From Anaerolineae bacterium (GTDB taxonomy: Bacteria > Chloroflexota > Anaerolineae > Aggregatilineales > Phototrophicaceae): DNA of 64,000 nt. Within the stretch, counting starts at the first letter, position 1. Every line of letters starts with the position of its first letter. The stretch lies in contig JANWYT010000016.1 in the NCBI GenBank assembly GCA_025055175.1, positions 1 to 64,000 on the forward strand. Reading direction: 5' to 3'. The translations under genes and the position numbers were made by a program. A model generated the notes under the pieces. That model was not told the DNA's origin. It did no database searches and worked only from the letters and a program-made list of their open reading frames with translations. Shown piece by piece: positions 1 through 8,991 of the stretch.

Positions 1-231
1 CGCCGTGACTTGGGCTTCGTTGTCGCCGTCGAAGCTGCCAGCGGCAAACAGCAACTCAACGCCCAGCTCTTCGGCCTTCGCTTGCGCGCCTTCGCGCATC
101 TTGACGAAGAAAGGATTGGTCTCGGTCTTGGTAATCAAGCCGATTTTGATGGGCGCTTCTTGAGCATTGGTGACTACCAAGCCCAGAAGCATCGTGAAAA
201 GAACGGCCAATACGAATTGACGACTCTGCAT
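1..231 (-). CDS. Sugar ABC transporter substrate-binding protein, N-terminal part
   Basis: This gene runs off the left edge, so only its first 77 codons are present. The product starts with a Sec signal peptide (charged MQSR, a hydrophobic stretch, then TNAQ). The mature start reads [19 protein letters not shown], followed by an amphipathic helix [13 protein letters not shown] and a second strand [15 protein letters not shown]. This is the opening pattern of the ribose/LacI-type periplasmic-binding fold (Peripla_BP_4 family), which delivers pentoses, hexoses or polyols to an ABC importer. No lipobox cysteine is present. The ATG at 231 has GGAG eight bases upstream, which supports the start. 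The rest of the transporter would lie to the left of the window. The ligand cannot be told from this fragment. Confidence 0.8.
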   Translation of the reverse strand, partial: MQSRQFVLAVLFTMLLGLVVTNAQEAPIKIGLITKTETNPFFVKMREGAQAKAEELGVELLFAAGSFDGDNEAQVTA

Positions 232-419
232 TTTGTGAACTCCGACAATATCAAGTATGGATCAAATACTAGCTTGCTGCTCCGTTGATGGAGCAAAGAG
301 CGCCCTCATTGTAAATCGTTTGCGCGCAGTTGGCAAATATTAGCAGAGCAAACGCACATCTGAAAGCAATCTCGTAAAGAGCCGTCTATTGCTCCGATGG
401 CGCATTTTGCCCAGTTGTT

Positions 420-1934
420 TTAGTTCTTTTTCCAGACCGCACGGTAGGTATAGCGGCAGGCATAATGCCCTGTGAATTCTGGGTTGGTGAGGCGGAAGTG
501 AGTCGACTCGGTGCGCTGATAAACAAGTTCAGTGAAGCTGGTCACTTTGATCGTCTCGGCATTGTTCCAGAATGGAGGCGCAGCAGCTTGTCTTGGAGGG
601 ACGGCGTAAGAATCGTGCAAGCTGTCTTCCGAGCCAAACCCTGCTGTGGTGCGGGGCAAGACGAAACGCCCGTCGTTATAAAAGTTAGAAGAGAACCAGG
701 GATCACCGCTCACAGCTATGAGAGTGAGCGCATCTTCTGAGAAGTTGAGGCGAGCAGTGAAGGACGAGCTGTAAAAGTTAGCACAATAACCCATACTCGA
801 CTGTTCGACGAAGACCTCCGCGCTTGTGCGCACGAATTCATAGAGGCCATCCAGCGCGCCGTAGGGAGCAAACGTCGTCTGAATAGCCTCCGCCACCTGT
901 TCTTGCGGCACTGCCGAAGCCAGAATCACGGGCCGAGGCAAGGCGATTTCAGTCGGCAAGGCCTTGAGTCGCTCAAAATCATAGGGTTGGGGATAAGTGG
1001 GTGTTCCCGAAGGGCTGCGTCCTGTCTCATCCAGCGCAATTGTGCTGTAGGTGCCGGCAGGCAGATACTGCGTGATACCACTTGCGCGGATGATACCGCG
1101 TCCTTCGACAACTGCAACAGTCATGAGACCATCGCTGGCTTGCAAGTAAGCTGCAGAGCCGAGCGCGATGTGTACTCCGTTGGCGAGCAGCTCAACAGAC
1201 CCCGCCCCCTCAGGCGTCTGGATGAGAATACCACTGTCCGGAGCTTCCAGACAAGGACGATCACCTACGCCCGTTGTAAAATAGAAGGCCTGCATGGGCA
1301 TGTCAAAGCTTTCTTCTGCTGCAACGCTCACCAGGCTGTCAGTATCTCCGCTGACGACGCTGGACGAAACCCAGCCTTTGCCATCCGACAAAATAATCCT
1401 TATCCAATCGCCTGCTGCTGTTCGACCGTCAGCCGTGACGCGGCTGCCACTGTTGAGGACGCGCAGAACATTATCGGCCTGTGTGGTGGGCGTGCTGCGT
1501 ATACGACCGTTACTCGTCAGAACCAAATCGCGAGTAACACGCGCAGGGGTGGCATTTTCAATGCTCACAGCGCCGAACAAGAGCAAGATGACGTTCTGGC
1601 CAGGCAGAGTGTCAGGCAGGTTGGCTTGCAACGACAAAACAGCAGCGCCCCACTCATCAGCCTCTGCCAAGCGATTAGCGAGTGTGAGAGATTGCAGGCT
1701 ATCGATGGTCACGACATCGCCAGGTGACCGAAAAGAGAAGCCCTCTATGCCTTCGCGCGGGACGGCTTCGACAAGGGCATTAGCATAACATGCCTGATTA
1801 CGTCCTAACGCTGCGCAACGATCAGCGATAGACTGGAAGGCTGCACCAATCTCGGCCGAGCAGGAATCTTGAGCCTGAGCGGTCAAAGCGAGGAGCAGCA
1901 AAATTGCGCTGATGAGTAGACCAAGACGGGACAT
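420..1934 (-). CDS. Secreted SH3-like domain protein of unknown function
   Basis: The 504-residue product has a clear signal peptide (about residues 1-21, ending AQAQ) followed by a Cys-containing helical stretch. Around residues 130-195 lies a bacterial SH3-like domain: the pattern R(S/T)xP...VLxVLxxGxxV...DWIRI...GKGWVSSSVV is typical. Such domains bind cell-wall or surface ligands. Residues about 245-305 (ALGSAAYLQ, VAVVEGRGIIRAS) resemble a FecR-like beta domain. The C-terminal third has no family I recognise; it carries a second group of cysteines and many aromatic residues. The start has GGAGGG a few bases upstream. It lies between two unrelated minus-strand secreted-protein genes and need not be in an operon with them. 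Secretion is well supported; the function is unknown. Confidence 0.7.
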   Translation of the reverse strand: MSRLGLLISAILLLLALTAQAQDSCSAEIGAAFQSIADRCAALGRNQACYANALVEAVPREGIEGFSFRSPGDVVTIDSLQSLTLANRLAEADEWGAAVLSLQANLPDTLPGQNVILLLFGAVSIENATPARVTRDLVLTSNGRIRSTPTTQADNVLRVLNSGSRVTADGRTAAGDWIRIILSDGKGWVSSSVVSGDTDSLVSVAAEESFDMPMQAFYFTTGVGDRPCLEAPDSGILIQTPEGAGSVELLANGVHIALGSAAYLQASDGLMTVAVVEGRGIIRASGITQYLPAGTYSTIALDETGRSPSGTPTYPQPYDFERLKALPTEIALPRPVILASAVPQEQVAEAIQTTFAPYGALDGLYEFVRTSAEVFVEQSSMGYCANFYSSSFTARLNFSEDALTLIAVSGDPWFSSNFYNDGRFVLPRTTAGFGSEDSLHDSYAVPPRQAAAPPFWNNAETIKVTSFTELVYQRTESTHFRLTNPEFTGHYACRYTYRAVWKKN

Positions 1935-2017
1935 TGTAACCCTCCGTTAATTTGACACATTTACCCCAACTAGCTTTTCATCGTCAACACAAGCCCACCT
2001 TAGTCACCCTGAGATCG

Positions 2018-4012
2018 TCATGGGTTTGCAGTCAGCAAAAGCACGACAGCGCTCAGCGGAGAGATGATAAGCTGTTCTCCGACCGTATGATGAGTGCCGC
2101 GCAGGTCGTGGACAGCGACATCAAGCGTCATCACAAGCGGCTCGTCCGTGTCGTTGACCACAAGCTGGGCGATTTGCTCCAAAGGCGTGCCAGGCGGATA
2201 GACTAGGTTGCTCGGACAGCCCAGGCTGTTCTGTTCTAGTTGATAGCGCTCACGCCAGGCGTCTAGGCTGAAGCCTCTGCGCGTCCAGTCGCCTTCGCTC
2301 CAATCGACGAAGGCGATAGGTGGATGACCGTTTGGGTGACATAAGACGTTGCCATCCATGACGCCGAGCTTCGAAGGATAATCAGCCCCCTTGTTCGACA
2401 TGATGGTGATGGCATGAGCATTCTGATCGGGAAAGGCCAGTATGGCATTGCCTGTAACGAGCGTCTGTTCCACGTTGTAATCGCCCAGCTCATCATCTGC
2501 CAGCAGCATACCTCCATCAAATTCAGCTGCAAAGATCAGGTTATCGACTAGGCGCACATTGCGCGTGTTGTGCAGCATAATTCCGCTCGCCCCAACGTAG
2601 CCGATAGTGTTGCCGCGCACTTCGATGTTCTCTGATTGGTCGTCGATGTAAATGCCGTGAGCGGCGGGCGTCTCCCAGGGAATGCCTGCCGTGCTGCCCA
2701 TCCCATACATGACGATGTTGTCGATGACTTGGCTGTTGCGGTTGTGCCAGCAGTAAATGCCGCCACCATCCACTTTAGTCAGAGTAAAATGACGCACGAC
2801 GTTCTGCTGAACCAACACATCACCAGAGAAGACGATGGCGTTGTAGCCGATATGCTCGATGACGTTGTGGGTGAGTTCAGCGCCGTCCCCACCAAACTGC
2901 ACACCGTTGTACATCCCGTCGCCGCTGCGTCCCATCCCACTCCACAGCCCGATCCGTGCCACATGGTTGCCATCTAGCCGGCAGTCGTCACAGTTGCGGA
3001 TGTTGACGCCGTTGTTCAGCAGGTCGGCTATGTAGCTCTCCGTCATCATCAGGCTATCACAGCTCTCCACAAACAAGCCGTCCGCGCCACCATACACGAT
3101 GTCAACGCGAGCCAAGTGAATCCCGCTGCACGCCCCAGCGTGGATGGCCAGCGCGTTAGCTCCTTCCAGGGCGAGATCATGAATGAGAACGTGGTGCGCG
3201 CCTTCAAGTGTCAGCAGGCGTTCCAAAGCTGTCACCTGTACATGGCGTTCAGCTGGGTGTCTTGAGCGAGAGAGGAGCGTGATTCGGCGCGTCCGCGGAT
3301 CGTAAGTCCATTCCCCATCGCGGTCGAGCGCGTTGGTGTGGTTTTGGATGAAGTAACCGTAGCCTGGCGTCAGCTGATAGCTGGCCGATGTGGATGTGAA
3401 CAAAGTATCGTCTTTATGAGCTTCGATGGGTAGCCGATCCAGCACCCAAGCGCTACTCCGCACCACCAACTCGCCTCCTGTCCAATCTTGCCCAGAAAGA
3501 TCGTCGTCGATCAGGGTTGTATTGTCTGGCGCAGAGTCGAAGTACAAGTAGCCCGCGTCGGCTTCGTCTTGATTGGGAAAGCGCGCCAGCGGCTGCCAAT
3601 TGCCGTCTAGCAGCAGCCCATTGATTATGCTTCCACAGGGCTTACACATGGTGGTGTAGCGACCATCGCCGATAGCCGTCCAGTCTACAAGGCGCTCCAT
3701 GCCAGACAAGACAGGCTTGTCACCCAGGCCATAAGCGCCGAAGGTGATGGGCGCATCAGCCGTACCTTGCAGCCCAGTGGCGTCTAGTACGCCGAAATAC
3801 AGGCCGCCTCGTTCAAACAGCACGCGGTCACCAGGCTGTAACCCTGGCAGCGCAGCCTGGACACGTTCCAGCGTTTGCCAGGGCTGATCTTCCGTGCCAG
3901 GATGATCGTCAGAGGCCAATGGGCTACTGCTGACGTAGTATGTCAGCGGCGCTCTGGCTTCTACGGGAAAGCTCCATATAGCAACAAGCAACACGATGAT
4001 GACTAAAAACAT
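2018..4012 (-). CDS. Secreted right-handed parallel beta-helix protein
   Basis: The 664-residue product begins with a hydrophobic signal segment (MFLVIIVLLVAIWSFPVEA). The early motif YYVSSSPLASDDHPGTEDQPWQTL is the usual N-terminal cap of pectate-lyase-like beta-helix proteins. From about residue 270 to 560 it shows many short repeats with N at turn positions (for example GNHVARIGL, HNVIEHIGYNAI, GNTIGYVGASGI), the coils of a right-handed beta-helix (Beta_helix/NosD type). Proteins of this kind bind or cleave polysaccharides outside the cell. The catalytic type cannot be assigned by eye. The C-terminal domain (residues about 600-664) is beta-rich. A second, independent beta-helix gene lies at 48201, and a broken copy of part of this gene lies at 12400-12541. 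The ribosome site before 4012 is weak. Confidence 0.8.
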   Translation of the reverse strand: MFLVIIVLLVAIWSFPVEARAPLTYYVSSSPLASDDHPGTEDQPWQTLERVQAALPGLQPGDRVLFERGGLYFGVLDATGLQGTADAPITFGAYGLGDKPVLSGMERLVDWTAIGDGRYTTMCKPCGSIINGLLLDGNWQPLARFPNQDEADAGYLYFDSAPDNTTLIDDDLSGQDWTGGELVVRSSAWVLDRLPIEAHKDDTLFTSTSASYQLTPGYGYFIQNHTNALDRDGEWTYDPRTRRITLLSRSRHPAERHVQVTALERLLTLEGAHHVLIHDLALEGANALAIHAGACSGIHLARVDIVYGGADGLFVESCDSLMMTESYIADLLNNGVNIRNCDDCRLDGNHVARIGLWSGMGRSGDGMYNGVQFGGDGAELTHNVIEHIGYNAIVFSGDVLVQQNVVRHFTLTKVDGGGIYCWHNRNSQVIDNIVMYGMGSTAGIPWETPAAHGIYIDDQSENIEVRGNTIGYVGASGIMLHNTRNVRLVDNLIFAAEFDGGMLLADDELGDYNVEQTLVTGNAILAFPDQNAHAITIMSNKGADYPSKLGVMDGNVLCHPNGHPPIAFVDWSEGDWTRRGFSLDAWRERYQLEQNSLGCPSNLVYPPGTPLEQIAQLVVNDTDEPLVMTLDVAVHDLRGTHHTVGEQLIISPLSAVVLLLTANP

Positions 4013-4199
4013 ACGAGAACGATCCCACGAGCTTCAGACCATGCTAGTGCAAACGAGCAGCGGTTCATGCTAGACCTGGCTTCGCAGGATGACAAGCCTC
4101 TGCCCAGAGTCGCTGCGATCATAACACCGAAGACAACCCTCAGCCTTCTGAGGACGAAGGCGAAGATCGAAAGGAGCTACAACTCGCCTCAATACTCCC

Positions 4200-4227
4200 T
4201 TGACAGATTGATGACTTGCGCTATAGT
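4200..4227 (+). promoter_or_regulatory. Sigma-70-type promoter of the GH65 gene
   Basis: A perfect -35 box TTGACA (4200-4205) and a -10 box TATAGT (4222-4227) are separated by 16 bases. The start of transcription would fall close to 4234, inside the palindrome at 4231-4244, so a bound repressor would block the promoter. The next gene starts at 4286. The site is predicted from sequence only. Confidence 0.65.
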
Positions 4228-4230
4228 TAT

Positions 4231-4244
4231 CTTAAACGTTTAAG
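4231..4244. promoter_or_regulatory. LacI-family operator O1
   Basis: The sequence CTTAAACGTTTAAG is a perfect 14-base palindrome centred on CG, the form used by LacI/GalR/CcpA-type repressors. It sits immediately after the -10 box of the GH65 promoter. The same AAACGTTT core occurs at 6514-6527 and, with one change, at 12285-12296 before the LacI-type gene of the same cluster. Confidence 0.75.
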
Positions 4245-4285
4245 TGATTGCGCAAACATAAAGCTTCCTCACTTAGGACTATCTG

Positions 4286-6466
4286 ATGGATAAACGGTTG
4301 TGGACTCTGCGTGAATATCCTTTCCATCCTGAGAAGCTCCGTTACCACGAGACGATCTTCACCGTGGGCAACGGTTACCTGGGGACGCGCGCCAGCTTTG
4401 AAGAAGGTTACGAGGGCGATACGCCAGCGACGCTGGTGCATGGCCTGTACAATCACGCTCCCCACACCCAAGTCCCTGAGCTAGTCAACGCACCTAATTG
4501 GACAGAAGTACAGATTAAGGTCGATGGCACGCCTTTCCGCCTCATCACTCGTTCCAGCGATCTGCTCAACCCACCGCAGGGCTTGATCCTGGGCTATGAG
4601 CGCGCTCTGCACTTGGATGAAGCCCTGCTGCGGCGCGTCGTATTGTTCCGCGCTGCCAGCGGCGCGACAGTGCGCATCATCTTCGAGCGCTTTGCCAGCC
4701 TACACGATCCGCACATCCTGGCTCAGCGCATTCACGTCACAGCAATTGACGGCGCGCCAGAAATTGAGCTAGAAGCCGTGCTAGACGGGCAGGTCAGCAA
4801 CAACGGCGTCCAGCATTGGGCGACGATGGCACCTTCCGCCCAAGCGGAGCAGTTCAGCCTGTTTGGCGTCACCAACCAGTCGGGCTACAAGCTGACGATG
4901 GCTTCGGCTCTGCTCGGGCCGGGGACGCCGGTGGGCCAAACTCAGGAGCGCCGTGCTTCATCGGTGGTGCGCATACAGCTTGGTCGCGACGACCACGCTA
5001 TCTTTGATAAGCTGACAGCCGTCTACACCAGCCGCGACTGCGCCGATCCAACCGTGAGCGCCGCTACGAAACTGGCCGAAGCGCGCGCCACAGGCTACGA
5101 CAGCTTGCTGGCAGCGCACCGCCAAGCCTGGAAGCACTGCTGGCAAGCGATGGACATCACCATTGAAGGTGACGATTTCGCTCAGCTTGCTGTGCGCTTC
5201 ACCACCTACCACCTGCTGATCGCCGCGCCGCAGCACGATGAGCAGGTCAGCATTGGCGCCAAGACGCTCTCTGGCTTGGGCTACAAAGGCCACGTCTTCT
5301 GGGACACTGAGTTGTTCATGCTGCCGCCCTTCACCCTGACGTTGCCTTCAATAGCGCGCAATATGCTCATGTATCGCTATCACCGTCTGGAAGGCGCGCG
5401 CCAGAAGGCCCGTGAGAACGGCTATGAAGGGGCAATGTTCCCCTGGGAGAGTACTGATACGGGCCTGGAGACGACCCCCAAGTGGAGCGACGTGCTGGAC
5501 AAACAGGGCCAACCCCTGCGCATTTGGACGGGCGACAACGAACAGCACATTTCGACAGACATCGCCTACGCTGTGCTGCAATATTGGCGCTGGACGGGCG
5601 ACGACGCTTTCATGACGCAGTACGGAGCAGAGATTGTGCTAGATACGGCTGTCTTCTGGGGCAGCCGCGCTCAATTCATCGACGGGCGCTACGAGCTGCA
5701 CGATCAAATTGGCCCCGATGAATACCACGAGAACGTCAAAAACAGCGTCTTCGTCAATCGCATGGTGGTCTGGCATTTGCAGCAAGCGCTCCAACTGCTG
5801 ACATGGTTAGAGCAGCACGCTCCCCAGGATGCCGCGCGTCTCGTCCAAAATCTCGATCTAAACGCAGAGCGCTTGGCGCGCTGGCGCGATATCATCGCCA
5901 ACATGATCATCCCTTTCGATGAAGCAAGGCAGATTCACGTCCAATTCGACGGCTTCTTCGACTTCGAATACATTCCCGTGCAGCACTATGAGCCGCGCGT
6001 CGGTGGGCTTTGGGGCTATTTGGGCCACGAGCGCGCGCTGCGCTCTCAGGTCATCAAGCAAGCCGATGTTGTCATGCTGATGGCTTTGTTGGGCGAAGAG
6101 CTTGCGCCGCGTCAGGTGCTGCTCAACAACTGGGAAACCTACTACCCGCGCTGCGATCATGGCTCGTCGCTCAGCCCAGCCATGCACGCCTGGGTGGCGG
6201 CGCGCTTGGGCTTACGAGACGAAGCCTATCATATGCTACGCCATGCCCTGGCCATCGACCTCGAAGACAACAAGGGTAATGTGGCCGATGGTATTCATGG
6301 TGCGGCTTGTGGTGGTGCATGGCAAGCCATAGTGTTTGGCCTGTGCGGCTTGCATTTGACGTCCGACGGTCCGGCGCTTAGCCCACAGCTGCCACCCCAC
6401 TGGAAGCGCGTCGGCTTCAAGGTCGTCTACCAGGGTCAGGTCTATCCCTTCGTGGCAGAAGCCTGA
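4286..6466 (+). CDS. Glycoside hydrolase family 65 disaccharide phosphorylase
   Basis: The 726-residue protein spans the normal length of a GH65 enzyme. These cytoplasmic enzymes cleave an alpha-linked glucoside (maltose, trehalose, kojibiose or nigerose) with phosphate, giving beta-glucose 1-phosphate with inversion. The N-terminal beta-sandwich domain starts with the typical FTVGNGYLGTRASFEEG. The (alpha/alpha)6 catalytic barrel carries FWDTELFMLP and GAMFPWES. The general acid is probably Glu479 in GPDEYHENV. The phosphate-binding loop HGSSLSP (His625, Ser627, Ser628) is intact, which argues for a phosphorylase and not a hydrolase. The binding-protein and permease genes follow, and a beta-phosphoglucomutase lies at the cluster end, which fits this reaction. 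The exact sugar cannot be told. Control by the LacI-type repressor through O1 is likely. Confidence 0.9.
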   Translation: MDKRLWTLREYPFHPEKLRYHETIFTVGNGYLGTRASFEEGYEGDTPATLVHGLYNHAPHTQVPELVNAPNWTEVQIKVDGTPFRLITRSSDLLNPPQGLILGYERALHLDEALLRRVVLFRAASGATVRIIFERFASLHDPHILAQRIHVTAIDGAPEIELEAVLDGQVSNNGVQHWATMAPSAQAEQFSLFGVTNQSGYKLTMASALLGPGTPVGQTQERRASSVVRIQLGRDDHAIFDKLTAVYTSRDCADPTVSAATKLAEARATGYDSLLAAHRQAWKHCWQAMDITIEGDDFAQLAVRFTTYHLLIAAPQHDEQVSIGAKTLSGLGYKGHVFWDTELFMLPPFTLTLPSIARNMLMYRYHRLEGARQKARENGYEGAMFPWESTDTGLETTPKWSDVLDKQGQPLRIWTGDNEQHISTDIAYAVLQYWRWTGDDAFMTQYGAEIVLDTAVFWGSRAQFIDGRYELHDQIGPDEYHENVKNSVFVNRMVVWHLQQALQLLTWLEQHAPQDAARLVQNLDLNAERLARWRDIIANMIIPFDEARQIHVQFDGFFDFEYIPVQHYEPRVGGLWGYLGHERALRSQVIKQADVVMLMALLGEELAPRQVLLNNWETYYPRCDHGSSLSPAMHAWVAARLGLRDEAYHMLRHALAIDLEDNKGNVADGIHGAACGGAWQAIVFGLCGLHLTSDGPALSPQLPPHWKRVGFKVVYQGQVYPFVAEA

Positions 6467-6513
6467 GCCTGTGAGCGAACCTGCGCAACCGAGCAGGTGA
6501 GTCCAACACTGGG

Positions 6514-6527
6514 TTGAAACGTTTAAG
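6514..6527. promoter_or_regulatory. LacI-family operator O2
   Basis: TTGAAACGTTTAAG matches operator O1 at 12 of 14 positions and keeps the AAACGTTT core. It lies 30 bases before the start codon of the sugar-binding protein gene, between it and the GH65 gene. The TTGAAA half could double as a -35 box, but no good -10 box follows at the right distance. Confidence 0.7.
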
Positions 6528-6557
6528 ATTAGTCAAACTAAACACGGAGGTCGTACG

Positions 6558-7787
6558 ATGATGAATAAAAAGCGTTTGTTCGTGGGCGCGCTCGCGCTCG
6601 CCCTATCGATGACGGGCCTGAGCAGCGCTCAGGATCGCGTCGTGTTGCGCGTCTGGACTGGCTCGTCCTCGCCAGTGGAGAACGAATTCAAAGAGAAGCA
6701 AATTGCCGCTTTTGAAGCCGCCAACCCTAACATCGACGTTGACTTGCTCATCTCGCCCGATTACGGCACGCAGATTCGCGCTGCTTTCGCCAGCGGCGAC
6801 TACCCAGAAGTCTTCACAGTCGGCCAATTCGACTTCCCGCAGTGGCAAGCTGATGGTCTTCTAGCTATCGGCACGGACAAGATCGAAGATGCCGAAGGCA
6901 TTTACGAAGGTCTGCGAGCCGCCTTCACTGCTGATGGCGAGCTGTACTGCGCGCCCAAGGACTTCTCTACTCTGGCGCTGCTGTACAACATCGACGCCTT
7001 CGAAGCGGCTGGCCTGGCCCTACCTGATGAAACTTGGACGTGGGAAGATATGGCCGCTGCTGCCGAAGCGCTGACCAAAGATGGCATGGTGGGCTTCAGC
7101 GCCGCTGCCGACAAGTTCCGTTGGATGGCTTTCTTCTACGCCAACGGCGCTCAGCTCTTCGACGATGAAGGCAAGGTGGCCTTCGACAGTCCTGAGGCCA
7201 TTGAAGCCCTAGAATTCTATCAGAGCTTCGTCGCCAATGGTCATGGCAAGCTGCCCAGCGACCTCAACAGCGGCTGGAACGGCGAAGCCTTCGGCAAAGG
7301 CGCGGCGGCCATGACGATTGAAGGCAATTGGGCCATCGGCTACCTACGCGATACCTACCCGCAGCTCAACTGGGGCGTGACCGAGATTCCGCTCGCTCCT
7401 AACGGCGGGCGCGGCACGCTGACCTTCACTGAGTGCTGGGCCGTCAGCAGCCGTGCGCAAGGCGCGCTGGCCGACGCCGCTTGGAAGCTGGTCAACTTCC
7501 TGACTGGTCCCAACGACGACGGGGCAAAGGCAGTAGCGGAGGCTGGCTTCGGCGTCATGCCAGCTCGCGCAGAATTCGGCGATCTGTGGCTCTCCACCGT
7601 TGGTGAGGAGTATAGTGCTTTCGTCAAGGGCGCAGAGTATGCCGTCGCGCCTATCTTCCCGCTGGGCTTCGCTGACTTCGATGCCGCTGTCAACGAGGCG
7701 ACGACCCTGGTCATGACCCTTGAAGAGAGCGCCGAAGACGCCCTCAGGGAAGCCGCCGACGTAGCGCGCGATATCAACGGCGAATAA
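6558..7787 (+). CDS. Sugar ABC transporter substrate-binding protein, family 1 (MalE-like)
   Basis: The 409-residue product has a Sec signal peptide (MMNKKRLFVGALALALSMTG, then LSSAQD) and the family 1 solute-binding pattern: VLRVWTGSSSPVENEFKEK near the start, ANPNIDVDLLISPDYGTQI, and hinge segments AAAMTIEGNWAIGYL and AWKLVNFLTGP. It would capture an oligosaccharide outside the membrane for the two permeases downstream. No lipobox Cys is present, so it should be released rather than lipid-anchored. A strong GGAGGT ribosome site precedes the ATG. A GC-rich hairpin after its stop codon probably keeps its message more abundant than that of the permeases. No ATPase gene is present in the cluster, so a shared MsmK/UgpC-type ATPase elsewhere is assumed. 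The sugar is probably the GH65 substrate, by context. Confidence 0.88.
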   Translation: MMNKKRLFVGALALALSMTGLSSAQDRVVLRVWTGSSSPVENEFKEKQIAAFEAANPNIDVDLLISPDYGTQIRAAFASGDYPEVFTVGQFDFPQWQADGLLAIGTDKIEDAEGIYEGLRAAFTADGELYCAPKDFSTLALLYNIDAFEAAGLALPDETWTWEDMAAAAEALTKDGMVGFSAAADKFRWMAFFYANGAQLFDDEGKVAFDSPEAIEALEFYQSFVANGHGKLPSDLNSGWNGEAFGKGAAAMTIEGNWAIGYLRDTYPQLNWGVTEIPLAPNGGRGTLTFTECWAVSSRAQGALADAAWKLVNFLTGPNDDGAKAVAEAGFGVMPARAEFGDLWLSTVGEEYSAFVKGAEYAVAPIFPLGFADFDAAVNEATTLVMTLEESAEDALREAADVARDINGE

Positions 7788-7797
7788 TACTCTCGTG

Positions 7798-7841
7798 GGC
7801 CGAGAGGTTGCTGTGCAGCTGCACGGCCTCTCGGCCTTCTT
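7798..7841 (+). terminator. Hairpin attenuating read-through into permease genes
   Basis: GGCCGAGAGG (7798-7807) pairs perfectly with CCTCTCGGCC (7827-7836). The loop itself holds a perfect palindrome GTGCAGCTGCAC (7813-7824). A short run TTCTTT follows. The location between binding-protein and permease genes is the classical place for a partial terminator or an RNA-stabilising stem that raises binding-protein levels. Confidence 0.65.
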
Positions 7842-7881
7842 TGAACAAATGTTAGCTTAAAAGTTTTTGTGAGGTCTTTCT

Positions 7882-8970
7882 ATGGCTAACTCTGCCGCCC
7901 TTGATCTGAGTTCGGCTGACAAGCCTAAGCGCTCCTGGCCGAAGTTCCTGCAAGGCGAGACGCTGGTGGGATGGAGCTTCCTGACACCGTCGGTCATCAT
8001 CCTCTTTGTGTTCCTCATCTTGCCACTGCTGATGGCTTTCTACTTCAGCTTTACCAATTGGTCTGGCACGCGACCGCTAGATCAGCCCGATGCTTACCAG
8101 TTCGTCGGCTTCGACAACTATCAGCGCTGGATCATTGACGGTCGGCGCACAGACGATTTCTACCGCGCTGTGCGCAATACGCTCTATTACGTGCTAGGCG
8201 TCGTACCTGTCCAAACAGTCATCGCGCTGGTGCTGGCGGTCATCGTCAATCAGCGCTGGCTGCGTTACAAAGGCTTCTTCCGCACGGCCTTCTACTTTCC
8301 GTCAATCACCTCATCAATCGTCGTCTCATTCATCTTCTTGTTCTTGTTCTCAGCTGGCGGCCCCATCAACACCCTCTTGCAGGTGCTGAATCCGTCGTAT
8401 CAGCCTATCGCTTGGACAGGCAACAACGACGGCCTGATCCACCTGCTGCTAGGAGGCTTGGGGATCACGCGCGATACAGCGGGAGAATGGGCGCAGGCGC
8501 GCATCCTGGGCTTGCGCGCGTGGGATTGGATCGCTGGGCCGAGCGTGGCCCTCAGCACGATCATGGCCCTGGCCGTCTGGACGACGACTGGGACGCTGAT
8601 GGTCATCTATCTCTCGGCTTTGCAAGGCATTCCGTCTAGCGTCTACGAAGCCGCCGAGGTCGATGGCGCGACGGGTTGGGCGCAGTTCCGCTACATTACG
8701 CTGCCGCTGCTCAAGCCGACTACCTTCTTCGTCATCACCTTAGGCCTGATCGGCACATTCCAGGTCTTCGACCAGATTTATGTGCTGCAAAACGACACGA
8801 CCGCGCGCACCACGACTTCAGTCGCCTATCTCGTCTACACCACAGCCTTCCGCGGCACAAGCCCTAACCTGGCTGAAGCCTCAGCGATTGCTGTCGTGCT
8901 GTTCGTGATTATCTTCATCGCTACGCTGCTCCAGCGCCGCTTCGTCGGTGGCGACCAGGCTGAGTATTGA
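7882..8970 (+). CDS. Sugar ABC transporter permease (MalF-type)
   Basis: The 362-residue membrane protein has about six transmembrane segments, the first at residues 31-57. The cytoplasmic EAA loop that docks the ATPase is clear: YEAAEVDGATGWAQFRYITL. This places it in the binding-protein-dependent permease family of carbohydrate importers (MalF/UgpA class). An insert of about 45 residues between transmembrane segments (around residues 170-210, DGLIHLLLGGLGITRD) is longer than usual. It follows the binding-protein gene after a hairpin and precedes the second permease by 21 bases. The two permeases should form the channel heterodimer for the same sugar. Confidence 0.9.
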   Translation: MANSAALDLSSADKPKRSWPKFLQGETLVGWSFLTPSVIILFVFLILPLLMAFYFSFTNWSGTRPLDQPDAYQFVGFDNYQRWIIDGRRTDDFYRAVRNTLYYVLGVVPVQTVIALVLAVIVNQRWLRYKGFFRTAFYFPSITSSIVVSFIFLFLFSAGGPINTLLQVLNPSYQPIAWTGNNDGLIHLLLGGLGITRDTAGEWAQARILGLRAWDWIAGPSVALSTIMALAVWTTTGTLMVIYLSALQGIPSSVYEAAEVDGATGWAQFRYITLPLLKPTTFFVITLGLIGTFQVFDQIYVLQNDTTARTTTSVAYLVYTTAFRGTSPNLAEASAIAVVLFVIIFIATLLQRRFVGGDQAEY

Positions 8971-8991
8971 TGAGTAGACGGAGACACCATC

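Noticed and set aside
903-1727. Plus-strand open frame of 274 codons
   Set aside because: It is antisense to the secreted SH3-like gene, which has a signal peptide and ribosome site. This one has neither.
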